Below are positions 24,614 to 32,002 of a stretch of DNA of 42,075 nt, piece by piece. Every line of letters begins with the position of its first letter. Position 1 is the stretch's first letter. Below the pieces are notes generated by a model. That model ran no database searches and was not told where the DNA came from. It was given only the letters and a program-made list of their open reading frames with translations. The stretch lies in assembly GCA_002328865.1 (NCBI GenBank), contig DCWO01000068.1:19164-61238 (forward strand). Reading direction: 5' to 3'. The position numbers and the translations under genes are program-made. This DNA is from Dehalococcoidia bacterium UBA2160 (GTDB taxonomy: Bacteria; Chloroflexota; Dehalococcoidia; Lucifugimonadales; UBA1123).

Positions 24614-26197
24614 TCATTGCGACGGCGGACCCAAACCCTCGTCCGATGCGACAAAGCCCATCCGCAGGTCCCGGATGACCTTGGGCAGCACCGGCAGCAG
24701 GTCGCTGGCGATCATGCCGGTGTCCCCCATGTCGTCTCGGACGCGCTCTCCCGCGAGGCCGTGGATGTACACGCCCAGCTTCGCGGCATCCCCTCGCGAC
24801 AAACTCTGCGAGAGCAAACCGGCGATGGCGCCTGCAAGAACGTCGCCGGTTCCGGCTGTCGCGAGGCCCGGGTTCGCGAACGGGCTCAGCACCGCATCTC
24901 CGTCGGGGTGCGCGATTACCGTGTGAGCGCCCTTCAGGACCACGACAGAGTGCCAACCCGATGCGAACAGCGTGGCGGTTCGCACTCGGTCATCCGGCGT
25001 ACGGTCGCCCGTCAGGCGGTTCATCTCGCCTGGATGAGGCGTGAGGATCGCGTCTGACGTCAACCGCCTGTGCCAGTCGGTGACGCGGGACAATGCGTTC
25101 AGCCCGTCGGCATCGACGACCGTCGACGGCAGATCGGCCCCGGCCAACAGCAGTTGCTCGACAAGGTCGTGTGTAGGCTGAGCCTGCCCAAGTCCGCATC
25201 CTACGAGAAGCGCGCTGTACCCCGACAGGTTCCGCAACACGAGGCCGGCAGCCTCAGGCGAGACAACGCCTGGGGACGACTCCGGGAGTGGCAAGTATGT
25301 CGGTTCCACGGCCTTGGAGGCGACCGCGCCCACCAAACTTTCCGGCATCGCCACCGTCACCAGGCCGGCGCCTACGCGGGTCGCCGCCGTTGCGGCCAGG
25401 TATGCGGCGCCGACGTAGTTTCTGGAGCCGGCCACGATCATGGTCTTGCCGAACGTGCCCTTGTGGGAATCGGACGGGCGTCTGGGCAGGGCGACGCGGG
25501 ACCAGTCGGACGTGAGGAGTGTGAGGTCGACATCTTCGTCGAGGTCCGGAGGGATTCCGATGTCGACCACCTCCAGGCGGCCCGCGTGGTCAGCGCCCGG
25601 ATGCGCGTAGTGTCCTCGTTTGGCGTAACCGAGCGAGACCGTGACGTCCGCGGGCACGGCCGACGGATCGACGGCGCCCGAGTCGGCGTCGAGACCGGTG
25701 GGCGTGTCCAGCGCCATGAGCGTCGGCCCCGACGGCATGGCGGTCGTCACGTGGAGCAGGTCGAGTACCCGCTTGATCGTGCCTTCGATGGGTCGGGCGC
25801 GTCCCGTGCCCAGGATGGCGTCCAAAATCAGGCGCGCTTCGGGCAAGGCGTTCTCTAATGTCCGGAAGCCGTCGCCTCTCCAGACCAAAACCGTGTCGCC
25901 GATATTGGCTTCGAGTACCTCCAGTTTTGGGTTGGGCTGGCTGCGCTCCAGGCACATGAACACCGTCACTTGGGCGCCCCAGTCTCGTAGATGGGCGGCT
26001 GCCACCAGGCCGTCGCCTCCGTTGTTCCCAGGCCCGGCCAGCACCACGATGGGAACGCCGTCCAAGGCGCCGACGTGATGCCGAACGCGCTCGGCGACGG
26101 CAAGCCCCGCGTTGTCCATCAACGCCTCGGTCGAAACCCCGGCGCGCTCCGATCGGGTCTCTATCGTTCGCATCTGCTCGATGGTGACGATCTTCAT
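24614..26197 (-). CDS. nnr: Bifunctional NAD(P)H-hydrate repair enzyme (epimerase + ADP/ATP-dependent dehydratase)
   Basis: A 527-residue fusion that repairs damaged NADH and NADPH hydrates. Residues about 1-215 are the YjeF_N epimerase: IVVLAGPGNNGGDGLVAAAHL and LDTPTGLDADSGAVDPSAVP, with the conserved Asp region ILDAILGTGR. Residues about 225-515 are the ribokinase-like dehydratase: HKGTFGKTMIVAGSRNYVGAAYLAA, LTPHPGEMNRLTG and the ATP/ADP motif TAGTGDVLAGAIAG. ATG 26197 is 4 nt after the stop of the LLM-class enzyme. It is a house-keeping enzyme carried in a catabolic cluster. Confidence 0.95.
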   Translation of the reverse strand: MKIVTIEQMRTIETRSERAGVSTEALMDNAGLAVAERVRHHVGALDGVPIVVLAGPGNNGGDGLVAAAHLRDWGAQVTVFMCLERSQPNPKLEVLEANIGDTVLVWRGDGFRTLENALPEARLILDAILGTGRARPIEGTIKRVLDLLHVTTAMPSGPTLMALDTPTGLDADSGAVDPSAVPADVTVSLGYAKRGHYAHPGADHAGRLEVVDIGIPPDLDEDVDLTLLTSDWSRVALPRRPSDSHKGTFGKTMIVAGSRNYVGAAYLAATAATRVGAGLVTVAMPESLVGAVASKAVEPTYLPLPESSPGVVSPEAAGLVLRNLSGYSALLVGCGLGQAQPTHDLVEQLLLAGADLPSTVVDADGLNALSRVTDWHRRLTSDAILTPHPGEMNRLTGDRTPDDRVRTATLFASGWHSVVVLKGAHTVIAHPDGDAVLSPFANPGLATAGTGDVLAGAIAGLLSQSLSRGDAAKLGVYIHGLAGERVRDDMGDTGMIASDLLPVLPKVIRDLRMGFVASDEGLGPPSQ

Positions 26198-26201
26198 ATC
26201 G

Positions 26202-27119
26202 CTAGATTCTTCCGACCAGGCTTTTGAGCAATTCCCTGGTCCGTTCGGTCGAGCCGTCGCCCGCGTCGAAGCTGTGCGCCAGGAAGTCCGTCGCCCCGGC
26301 GTCTGCCAGTGAACGGAGTTGGTCTTCCACCTCGGCCTCGGCGCCTATGATCGCAACCTCCGCCGGGCTTTCCACTCCCTCGATGTCGAGCATTCTTCTG
26401 TAACTAGGCAGTGTCCTGTAGTTGCGGAACGTCGCCGCAGCCGCCTCCATCGCGCCTCGCCTGTCGTCGGTGACGCAGATGGGCACGGCAACGCAAACCC
26501 TCGGGGCCGTTCGACCGGCCTCCCGCGCTGCCTCTGTGATTCGCGGGACTATATGCGTTTCGAGGGTCTTCGGTCCGACCATCCAGGTCACGGTGCCGTC
26601 GGCCTTCTCGCCGGCAAGCCGCAGCATCCGAGGAGCCAGCGCCGCGATGCAGACCGACACCGGGTCCGTGGTCACGCGTTGGATCTCGCCGGATACGCGA
26701 AACATGTCGCCGTCGTAGTCGACCTTCCCCGTGTCGAGGAGGGAGCGCAATACGGTCAGATACTGTTCCATGTGGCGAACCGGGGCTTTGAAGTCCATGC
26801 CCCAGCGGTCCTCCACGACGGGCTTGTGCGACACGCCGATGCCCAAGACGAGCCTGCCGTTCGTGGCGGCCTGCGCGGTGACGGCCTGGAGCGCCAGCAT
26901 GGTCGGGTGCCGCGGGTACGTCGGCACGACGGCCGTGCCCAACTCGATTCGGTTGGTGCGTTGTCCCGCCAACGCCAGGAAGGTCAGAGCGTCGATGCTT
27001 GATATCTGAGCCATCCAGTAGCTGTCGAAGCCGTCGTCTTCCGCGTCGACCACCTGTTGTATCTGTGCGTCCAGCGTGGCCTCCGGCGTCATCGTGCTGG
27101 TCATCGTGCCTATCCGCAT
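26202..27119 (-). CDS. LLM class (luciferase-like) F420/FMN-dependent oxidoreductase
   Basis: A 305-residue TIM-barrel enzyme of the bacterial luciferase-like family. MRIGTMTSTMTPEATLDAQI, DSYWMAQISSIDALTFLA, IELGTAVVPTYPRHPTMLA, NGRLVLGIGVSHKPVVE and MFRVSGEIQRV match F420-dependent members rather than classical luciferase. The cofactor (F420 or FMN) cannot be settled here, but the Ddn protein at 13046-13531 favours F420. ATG 27119 has GGAGG 5 nt upstream and is preferred to GTG 27125. It leads the nnr gene at 4 nt. Confidence 0.92.
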   Translation of the reverse strand: MRIGTMTSTMTPEATLDAQIQQVVDAEDDGFDSYWMAQISSIDALTFLALAGQRTNRIELGTAVVPTYPRHPTMLALQAVTAQAATNGRLVLGIGVSHKPVVEDRWGMDFKAPVRHMEQYLTVLRSLLDTGKVDYDGDMFRVSGEIQRVTTDPVSVCIAALAPRMLRLAGEKADGTVTWMVGPKTLETHIVPRITEAAREAGRTAPRVCVAVPICVTDDRRGAMEAAAATFRNYRTLPSYRRMLDIEGVESPAEVAIIGAEAEVEDQLRSLADAGATDFLAHSFDAGDGSTERTRELLKSLVGRI

Positions 27120-27147
27120 GTGCACCTCCGCTTCAAAAAACGGTGTG

Positions 27148-27561
27148 TCAGGCGCCCTCTTGGTCCCGAGTCCACTGTCGCGCTGCAGCCCTCGCCGCGT
27201 GTCTGTTGACGGCGTTCATGCCGCGGGTGCGCAGGTCGACGGCGCTCTCGACGTCTGCAGGACTGCGACCCGGGCGCTGAACCTGCCCTCGGAACGCATC
27301 GATGTCTTTGCCGAATGCCGCCCGCCAGCCGTTGGTCCGATCGAAGGCCGGGCTGGTCTCGATGACTCCGACCTCGTTGAAGCGGTCCATGAACTGGGTG
27401 TCGGCAAGTGACTCGCCGTTCCAAATGAACACGCGCTTGTCGTTGCCGAGATTGTAAGCGCCGATCAGCTCCAGCGAGGGCGGCGGTTCCCCCTGCCATA
27501 TTGTGGCCCAGAGCTCCGGGTCGTGCGAGCGATCGGAAGTAAGTATCGAAACGAACAGCAA
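27148..27561 (-). CDS. Hypothetical protein, 137 aa
   Basis: A soluble protein that begins MLFVSILTSDRSHDPELWATIWQG and has a second conserved-looking block, LIGAYNLGNDKRVFIWNGES. The strand-helix-strand pattern resembles the small dimeric alpha/beta-barrel (DUF3303-like) fold, which is only a guess. The C-terminal 40 residues are Arg/Ala-rich and helical. The start is TTG 27561 with a perfect GGAGG 6 nt upstream. It is the first gene of the cluster running into the LLM-class oxidoreductase, 28 bp away, so a role with that enzyme is possible. Confidence 0.75.
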   Translation of the reverse strand: MLFVSILTSDRSHDPELWATIWQGEPPPSLELIGAYNLGNDKRVFIWNGESLADTQFMDRFNEVGVIETSPAFDRTNGWRAAFGKDIDAFRGQVQRPGRSPADVESAVDLRTRGMNAVNRHAARAAARQWTRDQEGA

Positions 27562-27678
27562 GTTTGTCCTCCGTGTGAACTATATTTGTTGTACACCGCT
27601 GTTGTGCGTCCGCTGTCGTTTGTCTCCTTCTTTGCGTGTACAGAGAGGCGTGTAAGTGGAATGATCTACCGTAGTTGA

Positions 27679-27770
27679 TGTCATCCTGAATCCGCAGGTG
27701 AAGGATCTAGCCCAACGCAAAACATGATTCCCTGCGAGGCCCTAGATCCTTCGCTTCTCTCAGGATGACA
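27679..27770. repeat. Palindromic interspersed repeat
   Basis: The left arm (27679-27710) begins TGTCATCCTGA and ends GAAGGATCTAG. The right arm (27742-27770) is its near-perfect inverse, CTAGATCCTTC to CAGGATGACA. The loop is about 31 nt. The element lies in the 251-bp gap 27562-27812 between two minus-strand genes. I recall similar CATCCTGA/GAAGGATCTAG hairpins as scattered repeats in Chloroflexota-like genomes, but could not check this. The degraded element at 7729-7780 shares its internal CTAGCCcAACGCAA segment. Confidence 0.75.
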
Positions 27771-27812
27771 GATCGGTTCGCGACGGCGTTTTGACTCTGT
27801 TGCCACCGTCCT

Positions 27813-28214
27813 TCATGTCGGTCTGCTTGCACAGGGCAGGATGTTGCCGTGGAGGCTCTCGCCCACGACTGACGCCACGGCGTATTCTTTCGAGTGAGAG
27901 AGCGAAAGGCCCATGGACGACACCCCGAGCCGTTCCGATCGCGCCAGGGCGGTCCCGTGCAACACGATCTGCGGCGCCTGCCCTCTGCCGCGCGTGACCT
28001 CGATGTCCCGCCATCGCACCCCGCGAACTCCGGTGCCCAATGCTTTCATCACCGCCTCTTTGGCTGCAAACCGGCTGGCGAGTTGAGGCGCCCGGCCACG
28101 GCAGTAGGCGATCTCGCCCTCGGTGTAGATTCGCCGGAAGAACCGCTCACCGTATCGCTTCGCGACGCGCTCCACACGTTCGATCTCGATTATGTCTACG
28201 CCTGCGATCAACAT
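27813..28214 (-). CDS. acpS: Holo-[acyl-carrier-protein] synthase
   Basis: A 133-residue phosphopantetheinyl transferase that loads the CoA-derived arm onto acyl carrier protein for fatty-acid synthesis. The AcpS signatures are clear: IAGVDIIEIERVERVAKRYG (Mg-binding Asp in GVDI), RFAAKEAVMKALGTG and LSLSHSKEYAVASVV. ATG 28214 has AGAGG 5 nt upstream; the open frame continues to 28310 but that extension lacks family similarity. The length is normal for AcpS. Confidence 0.93.
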   Translation of the reverse strand: MLIAGVDIIEIERVERVAKRYGERFFRRIYTEGEIAYCRGRAPQLASRFAAKEAVMKALGTGVRGVRWRDIEVTRGRGQAPQIVLHGTALARSERLGVSSMGLSLSHSKEYAVASVVGESLHGNILPCASRPT

Positions 28215-28372
28215 CGTAGCCTCTGAATCAACTGTCGTGGTGTCGTTTCCGAAATGGGAAACAGCGTTGGCTTTGACGGACCAGGACCCGTCAGGATATC
28301 TCGGGATCAACCGTCGGACCGGTTTCTGGAAATCCTTTCTCGATGGGGAGCTTGCCGACCGTTTAAAACCGA

Positions 28373-28407
28373 GGTAATTATATTACCGCTTCCAGTCTCA
28401 TTGGAAG
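28373..28407. promoter_or_regulatory. Two adjacent palindromes upstream of folD
   Basis: GGTAAT-TAT-ATTACC (28373-28387) is followed one base later by CTTCCA-GTCTCAT-TGGAAG (28389-28407). Both are perfect 6-bp dyads and lie just upstream of the -10 box TATAAT. The position suits an operator, though no regulator is known. Confidence 0.4.
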
Positions 28408-28429
28408 CGTCCTGCCTCGACCCTCAATG

Positions 28430-28435
28430 TATAAT
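28430..28435 (+). promoter_or_regulatory. -10 box of the folD promoter
   Basis: A perfect TATAAT is found 43 nt upstream of GTG 28479. No good -35 hexamer lies at 16-18 nt; TTGGAA at 28401-28406 is too far. An activator-dependent promoter is possible. Confidence 0.45.
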
Positions 28436-28478
28436 AAGACTGTCTGTGACTCATCGTTGAACAGCAAGAGGTGACGCC

Positions 28479-29366
28479 GTGACGGCGAAGGTGATCAATG
28501 GCACCGAAATGGCAAACTCAGTCAGGGCCGAGATCGCCGACTGTGTCGCCGAGTTAACAGATCGTCACGGAGTGACACCCGGTCTTGCGGTCGTGTTGGC
28601 CGGGGACGACCCGGCTTCGATGGTGTACGTTCGCCACAAGGAACGCGCGGCCATCGAGGCCCGCATGATCTCTCAGATAGTCACCTTGAAGGCGGAAGCC
28701 ACTGAGGCCGATGTCCTCGCCGAGATCGATCGCCTCAATTGCGACTCCGGCATCCACGGCATCCTGGTGCAGCTCCCGTTGCCGAGCCATATCGATGCGA
28801 GGACAGCGACTGAAGCAGTCCTCCCTGAAAAAGACGTGGACGGACTCCATCCCTATAACAAGGGCTTGCTCCTGGCTGGGACGCCCCGGTTCGTGCCAGC
28901 GACTCCGGCCGGAATCCAGTACATGCTCGTCAATTCGGGGTTCGACCCGGACGGCAAGCACGTGGTCGTATGCGGACGAAGCGACATCGTCGGCAAGCCC
29001 ATCGCCAACCTGCTCATGCAGCGGATGCCCGGCGCCAACGCAACCGTCACCGTCTGCCACACGCGCACGAAAGATCTAGCGTCGATTACGAGACAGGCCG
29101 ACATCCTGATCGCCGCGATAAAGCAGCCAAGGTTCATTACCGCCGACATGGTCAAAGACGGCGTGGTCGTCATCGACGTGGGCATCAATCGGATACCCGC
29201 CCCTGAGAGGAAGCGAGGCTCCAGACTGGTCGGCGACGTGGACTACGAGTCGGTGTCGCAAAAAGCCGCCGCGATCACCCCGGTTCCGGGCGGCGTCGGA
29301 CCGATGACGATCGCGATGTTGTTGCGCAACGTGCTCGAGGCCGCTTGCTTGACCGTCGAGGGCTAA
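28479..29366 (+). CDS. folD: Bifunctional methylenetetrahydrofolate dehydrogenase / methenyltetrahydrofolate cyclohydrolase
   Basis: A 295-residue FolD, which interconverts 5,10-methylene- and 10-formyl-tetrahydrofolate for one-carbon metabolism. GLAVVLAGDDPASMVYVRHK carries the conserved Tyr/Lys catalytic region. HGILVQLPLPSHID, PEKDVDGLHPYNKG, VVCGRSDIVGKPIANLLMQ (NADP-binding) and PVPGGVGPMTIAMLL are hallmark motifs. The GTG start has AGAGGTG about 6 nt upstream. The length is normal. The next plus-strand gene is a RimI-like acetyltransferase. Confidence 0.97.
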   Translation: MTAKVINGTEMANSVRAEIADCVAELTDRHGVTPGLAVVLAGDDPASMVYVRHKERAAIEARMISQIVTLKAEATEADVLAEIDRLNCDSGIHGILVQLPLPSHIDARTATEAVLPEKDVDGLHPYNKGLLLAGTPRFVPATPAGIQYMLVNSGFDPDGKHVVVCGRSDIVGKPIANLLMQRMPGANATVTVCHTRTKDLASITRQADILIAAIKQPRFITADMVKDGVVVIDVGINRIPAPERKRGSRLVGDVDYESVSQKAAAITPVPGGVGPMTIAMLLRNVLEAACLTVEG

Positions 29367-29446
29367 TCTTCGATGATCCGCCGGTCTGGGCGCCTGACAA
29401 GGCCAAGTCGTGGGCACCGGACAAATCATGTAACATCGGGACTGCG

Positions 29447-30127
29447 ATGAGGATGGTCGAAGAACAGCCCACACCCCAGACGATGCCATTTACAGTTCGA
29501 CCTATGGCGGCGGAAGACATCGCCCAGTCTGCAGAGGTCGAGCGTGACGCGTTTCCCACGCTCTTTCCGCCGACGTCGTTCCGACGCGAACTCAGCAACA
29601 AACGCGCACGATATCTGGTCGCCCAACGCCTGGACGGCAACGGTGCCGCGCCTCCGCCACGAGGGCCGCAGCAACGTCACGATCCGCTCTTCAACCGGCT
29701 CGTTCGGCAGATCTGGCGTCGACGGGGATCGGGTTGGGCGCCGGGTCAGGATTTCATCACGGGTTTTGTGGGCATCTGGTACATGGTCGACGAAGCCCAC
29801 ATCGTGGCCATCGGCGTCCGGTCCGCGTACCGAGGCTTGGGCGTCGGAGAGTTGATGCTGATCGCGTCCATTGAGCAAGCGCTGGAGATGGACGCACGGG
29901 TTGTAACCCTGGAAGTCCGGGTCTCCAACCTTGTCGCTCAGAACCTCTACAAGAAATTCGGATTTACCGAACGCGGGGTCCGCAAAGGCTACTACACCGA
30001 CAATCGCGAGGACGCTTTCATCATGACGACAGACCCGGTTCAGTCCGACCCGTTTGGGGAGCGCTTCACACGTCTGGTTGGCGAACATCGGCATCGGTGG
30101 GGCGAAGCGGAGCGGAAACTGTTCTAG
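29447..30127 (+). CDS. rimI: RimI-like GNAT N-acetyltransferase
   Basis: About 226 residues. The core matches RimI: FTVRPMAAEDIAQSAEVERDAFP at the start, then AHIVAIGVRSAYRGLGVGELMLIASIEQA (the acetyl-CoA motif R-G-x-G) and LEVRVSNLVAQNLYKKFGFTERGVRKGYYTDNREDAFIM. RimI acetylates the N-terminus of ribosomal protein S18 in enterobacteria; other proteins are targets elsewhere. A basic insert of about 35 residues (RPQQ-like, GPQQRHDPLFNRLVRQIWRR) separates the first half from the acetyl-CoA motif and is not typical. ATG 29447 is chosen, but 29453 is possible. Confidence 0.87.
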   Translation: MRMVEEQPTPQTMPFTVRPMAAEDIAQSAEVERDAFPTLFPPTSFRRELSNKRARYLVAQRLDGNGAAPPPRGPQQRHDPLFNRLVRQIWRRRGSGWAPGQDFITGFVGIWYMVDEAHIVAIGVRSAYRGLGVGELMLIASIEQALEMDARVVTLEVRVSNLVAQNLYKKFGFTERGVRKGYYTDNREDAFIMTTDPVQSDPFGERFTRLVGEHRHRWGEAERKLF

Positions 30128-30197
30128 CCCGAACCCCGCGAAGCCCATCCTCATCTAAACGTACATACGCGCTTCGGCGTTGGAGGAGGATGTGGAG

Positions 30198-31328
30198 ATG
30201 TCGGTCTCGAGAGTTATCTTGTTGGCGTCCGCGGGGTTATTTCTGCTGGTGGTGTTCGTCCCCGGTTTCCGTCACGAACTTCAACGACAGCTCACCGGGC
30301 TGACCAGCGGTTCGGAGACAATCACGTTGTCGACGAACCGTGACGGCGAATCCGGTCCCTCGTTGGTCGAGGCGCCCCAAGAGCTCGAGATCGTCACTTT
30401 GCTTGGGTTCGACGCCATTCCCGCCATTCTGGACCCGGTATTCGTCGAAGCCGCCGTGGCCGACCGTGAGATGAAGCCGACAGAACTCGTTCTGGGCTTG
30501 TCGATCAACGGCGATTCTCGCGCGTATTCGATCCCGATGCTCAGCGCTCACGAGATTGTCAACGACGTGGTGGGAGGCGAACCTGTCGCGGTGACTTGGT
30601 GACCGCTCTGCTTCTCGGCCATCGTGTATGGCCGCATCATCAACGGAACCGAGCACACGTTCGGAGTTTCAGGCAAGCTCATCATGAACGCTTTGGTCAT
30701 GTACGACCACCAGACGGACACGCTTTGGAGCCAGTTTATGCGCGAGGCCGTCAAAGGGGAACTGGCTGGCACGGAGCTTGAAGTGATTCCGGTCACTCAG
30801 ACGACCTGGCAGGCGTGGAAGGAGCTCCATCCGGACACGATCGTGTTGGACAAGAACGGCAGGTACGGCTTCGACACGTATCGAGGCTACTATCAGGACA
30901 GCAGGGCAGGCGTGCTTGGAGCGTCCCAAGACGACGACCGCCTTAACCGCAAGGAACTCGTGCTGGGCGTGGAGATCGAAGGCCGATCCAAGGCATACTC
31001 ATTCGCAGATCTCGAGTCTGAGGTGATAGTGAATGACACGATTGCGGGGCAGGATGCTCTGGTGTATTTCGATGCGGACTCTGGCACTGCTCTTGCATTC
31101 GACCGAATGATCGAAGGCGCCTCGCTGACGTTCCGGCTCGAAGACGGGCCGGGCGGCGTTCAGACCGTGCTGGTGGATGAAGAGACCAACACGAGGTGGT
31201 CCGCCTTCACCGGAGTCGCCATCGAGGGAGAGCTCAAGGGCGAGATACTGGAGCGCGCCGTGTCGCACCTGTCGTTCTGGTTCGCGTGGAAGGACTGGAA
31301 CCCCGACACTGAGCTATACCAGGGATAG
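30198..31328 (+). CDS. DUF3179 domain protein with in-frame UGA (candidate selenoprotein, U-P-L-C)
   Basis: Read through the UGA at 30600-30602, this is a 376-residue protein. It has an N-terminal membrane anchor (VILLASAGLFLLVVFVPGF) and two DUF3179-like repeats. The first has ELVLGLSINGDSRAYSIPML, EIVNDVVGGEPVAVTW, then UGA (residue 135), then PLCFSAIVYGR. The family usually has C-P-L-C here, so UGA stands at the first Cys. The second repeat (ELVLGVEIEGRSKAYSFADL) has no such motif. ATG 30198 has GGAGGAGG 8 nt upstream. A SECIS-like hairpin follows the UGA. DUF3179 has no known function; the motif implies redox or metal chemistry outside the membrane. Confidence 0.85.
30616..30634 (+). other. 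SECIS-like hairpin after the in-frame UGA
   Basis: CGGCCAT and ATGGCCG form a perfect 7-bp stem around a 5-nt loop CGTGT, which contains the GU typical of bacterial SECIS apical loops. The stem begins 13 nt after UGA 30600-30602. The loop GU lies about 22 nt after it, inside the 16-37 nt window known for bacterial SECIS elements. The hairpin lies within coding sequence, as expected in bacteria. Confidence 0.7.
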
Positions 31329-31350
31329 TGCGACAGTTCGCAAATAGAAA

Positions 31351-31402
31351 GAGCCCAGTCGATTCGCTCGTCGCTTGCGCCAAGAGCTTTTCGACTGGGC
31401 TC
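31351..31402 (-). terminator. Inverted repeat, probable terminator between convergent genes
   Basis: GAGCCCAGTCGA (31351-31362) and TCGACTGGGCTC (31391-31402) are perfect 12-bp complements with a 28-nt loop. On the minus strand the stem is followed by TTTCTATTTG, which fits termination of the zinc-ribbon gene. It may also stop the DUF3179 transcript arriving from the plus side. Confidence 0.6.
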
Positions 31403-31424
31403 AAATTTCGGTTCTAGTTAACGA

Positions 31425-31757
31425 CTAGTACCTGGGGGGACCGCTCGAATCGCGCCTGCGTCGGAAGCAGTCGTTGCAGTAGACGGGTCGGTCGCCGCGA
31501 GGCAGGAAGGGCACTTCGGTGTCCTTGCCGCACTCGGCGCAAACCGCCGGGTACATTTCGCGCTGGCCATAGTTCGAGTATCCGCCGCCGCCGCCACCGC
31601 CGCCCTGGCGGGACGCCCTGCGCGCCGATCGGCAGCTCGGGCATCGTCGAGGTTCGTTGGTGAAACCTCTTTCCTGGTGGTAGCGCTGATCGTCTACGCT
31701 GAATGTGAAATCCCCGCCGCACTCCACGCACGTAAGGGTCCTATCCTGAAAAACCAT
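31425..31757 (-). CDS. Zinc-ribbon domain protein with glycine-rich linker
   Basis: A 110-residue protein with two zinc ribbons. The first is TCVECGGDF paired with RCPSCRSAR. The second is VCAECGKDTEVPFLP paired with RPVYCNDCF. Each has two CxxC pairs. They are joined by an Arg-rich stretch and an eight-Gly linker. This arrangement, zf-trcl-like followed by a CxxC-x-C-GKxTEVPF type ribbon, is common in Chloroflexota-like bacteria and of unknown role. ATG 31757 has GGAGG 7 nt upstream. A promoter-like pair lies about 100 bp upstream. Confidence 0.88.
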   Translation of the reverse strand: MVFQDRTLTCVECGGDFTFSVDDQRYHQERGFTNEPRRCPSCRSARRASRQGGGGGGGGYSNYGQREMYPAVCAECGKDTEVPFLPRGDRPVYCNDCFRRRRDSSGPPRY

Positions 31758-31861
31758 TTGGTGACCTCCTGGGACAACCACTGAATTGAGTTCGCGTCTG
31801 GTCACCAAAGATACTAGGCATTCCAAGATTCCTGGGAACAGTTGCGCAACTTCTTGGCTCC

Positions 31862-31890
31862 AGATTAGCACATGCGTCAACCGCATACAA
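31862..31890 (-). promoter_or_regulatory. Promoter candidate for the zinc-ribbon gene
   Basis: On the minus strand TTGTAT (31890-31885) and TAATCT (31867-31862) are 17 nt apart. The leader to ATG 31757 would be about 98 nt. Confidence 0.4.
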
Positions 31891-31927
31891 CTCTTACGGC
31901 AGAAAACGGGACTCGCATCAGGCGCTC

Positions 31928-31956
31928 TTGACACGTTGATTCGGCCTCCATACACT
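31928..31956 (+). promoter_or_regulatory. Strong sigma70-type promoter of the sulfatase gene
   Basis: Consensus TTGACA is followed after exactly 17 nt by TACACT. The predicted start is near 31963, with a 40-nt leader containing GAGGTG before ATG 32003. Confidence 0.7.
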
Positions 31957-32002
31957 CGCCGTGTTCCAACCGTAGGCGAGCCGACCGGCAACGAGGTGCA
32001 GC

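Noticed and set aside
30198..30602. Split of DUF3179 into two independent genes or a frameshifted pseudogene
   Set aside because: Both halves are in the same frame without an indel, only one stop interrupts them, the downstream half has no Shine-Dalgarno site of its own, and UGA sits precisely on the conserved Cys with a SECIS-like hairpin after it.
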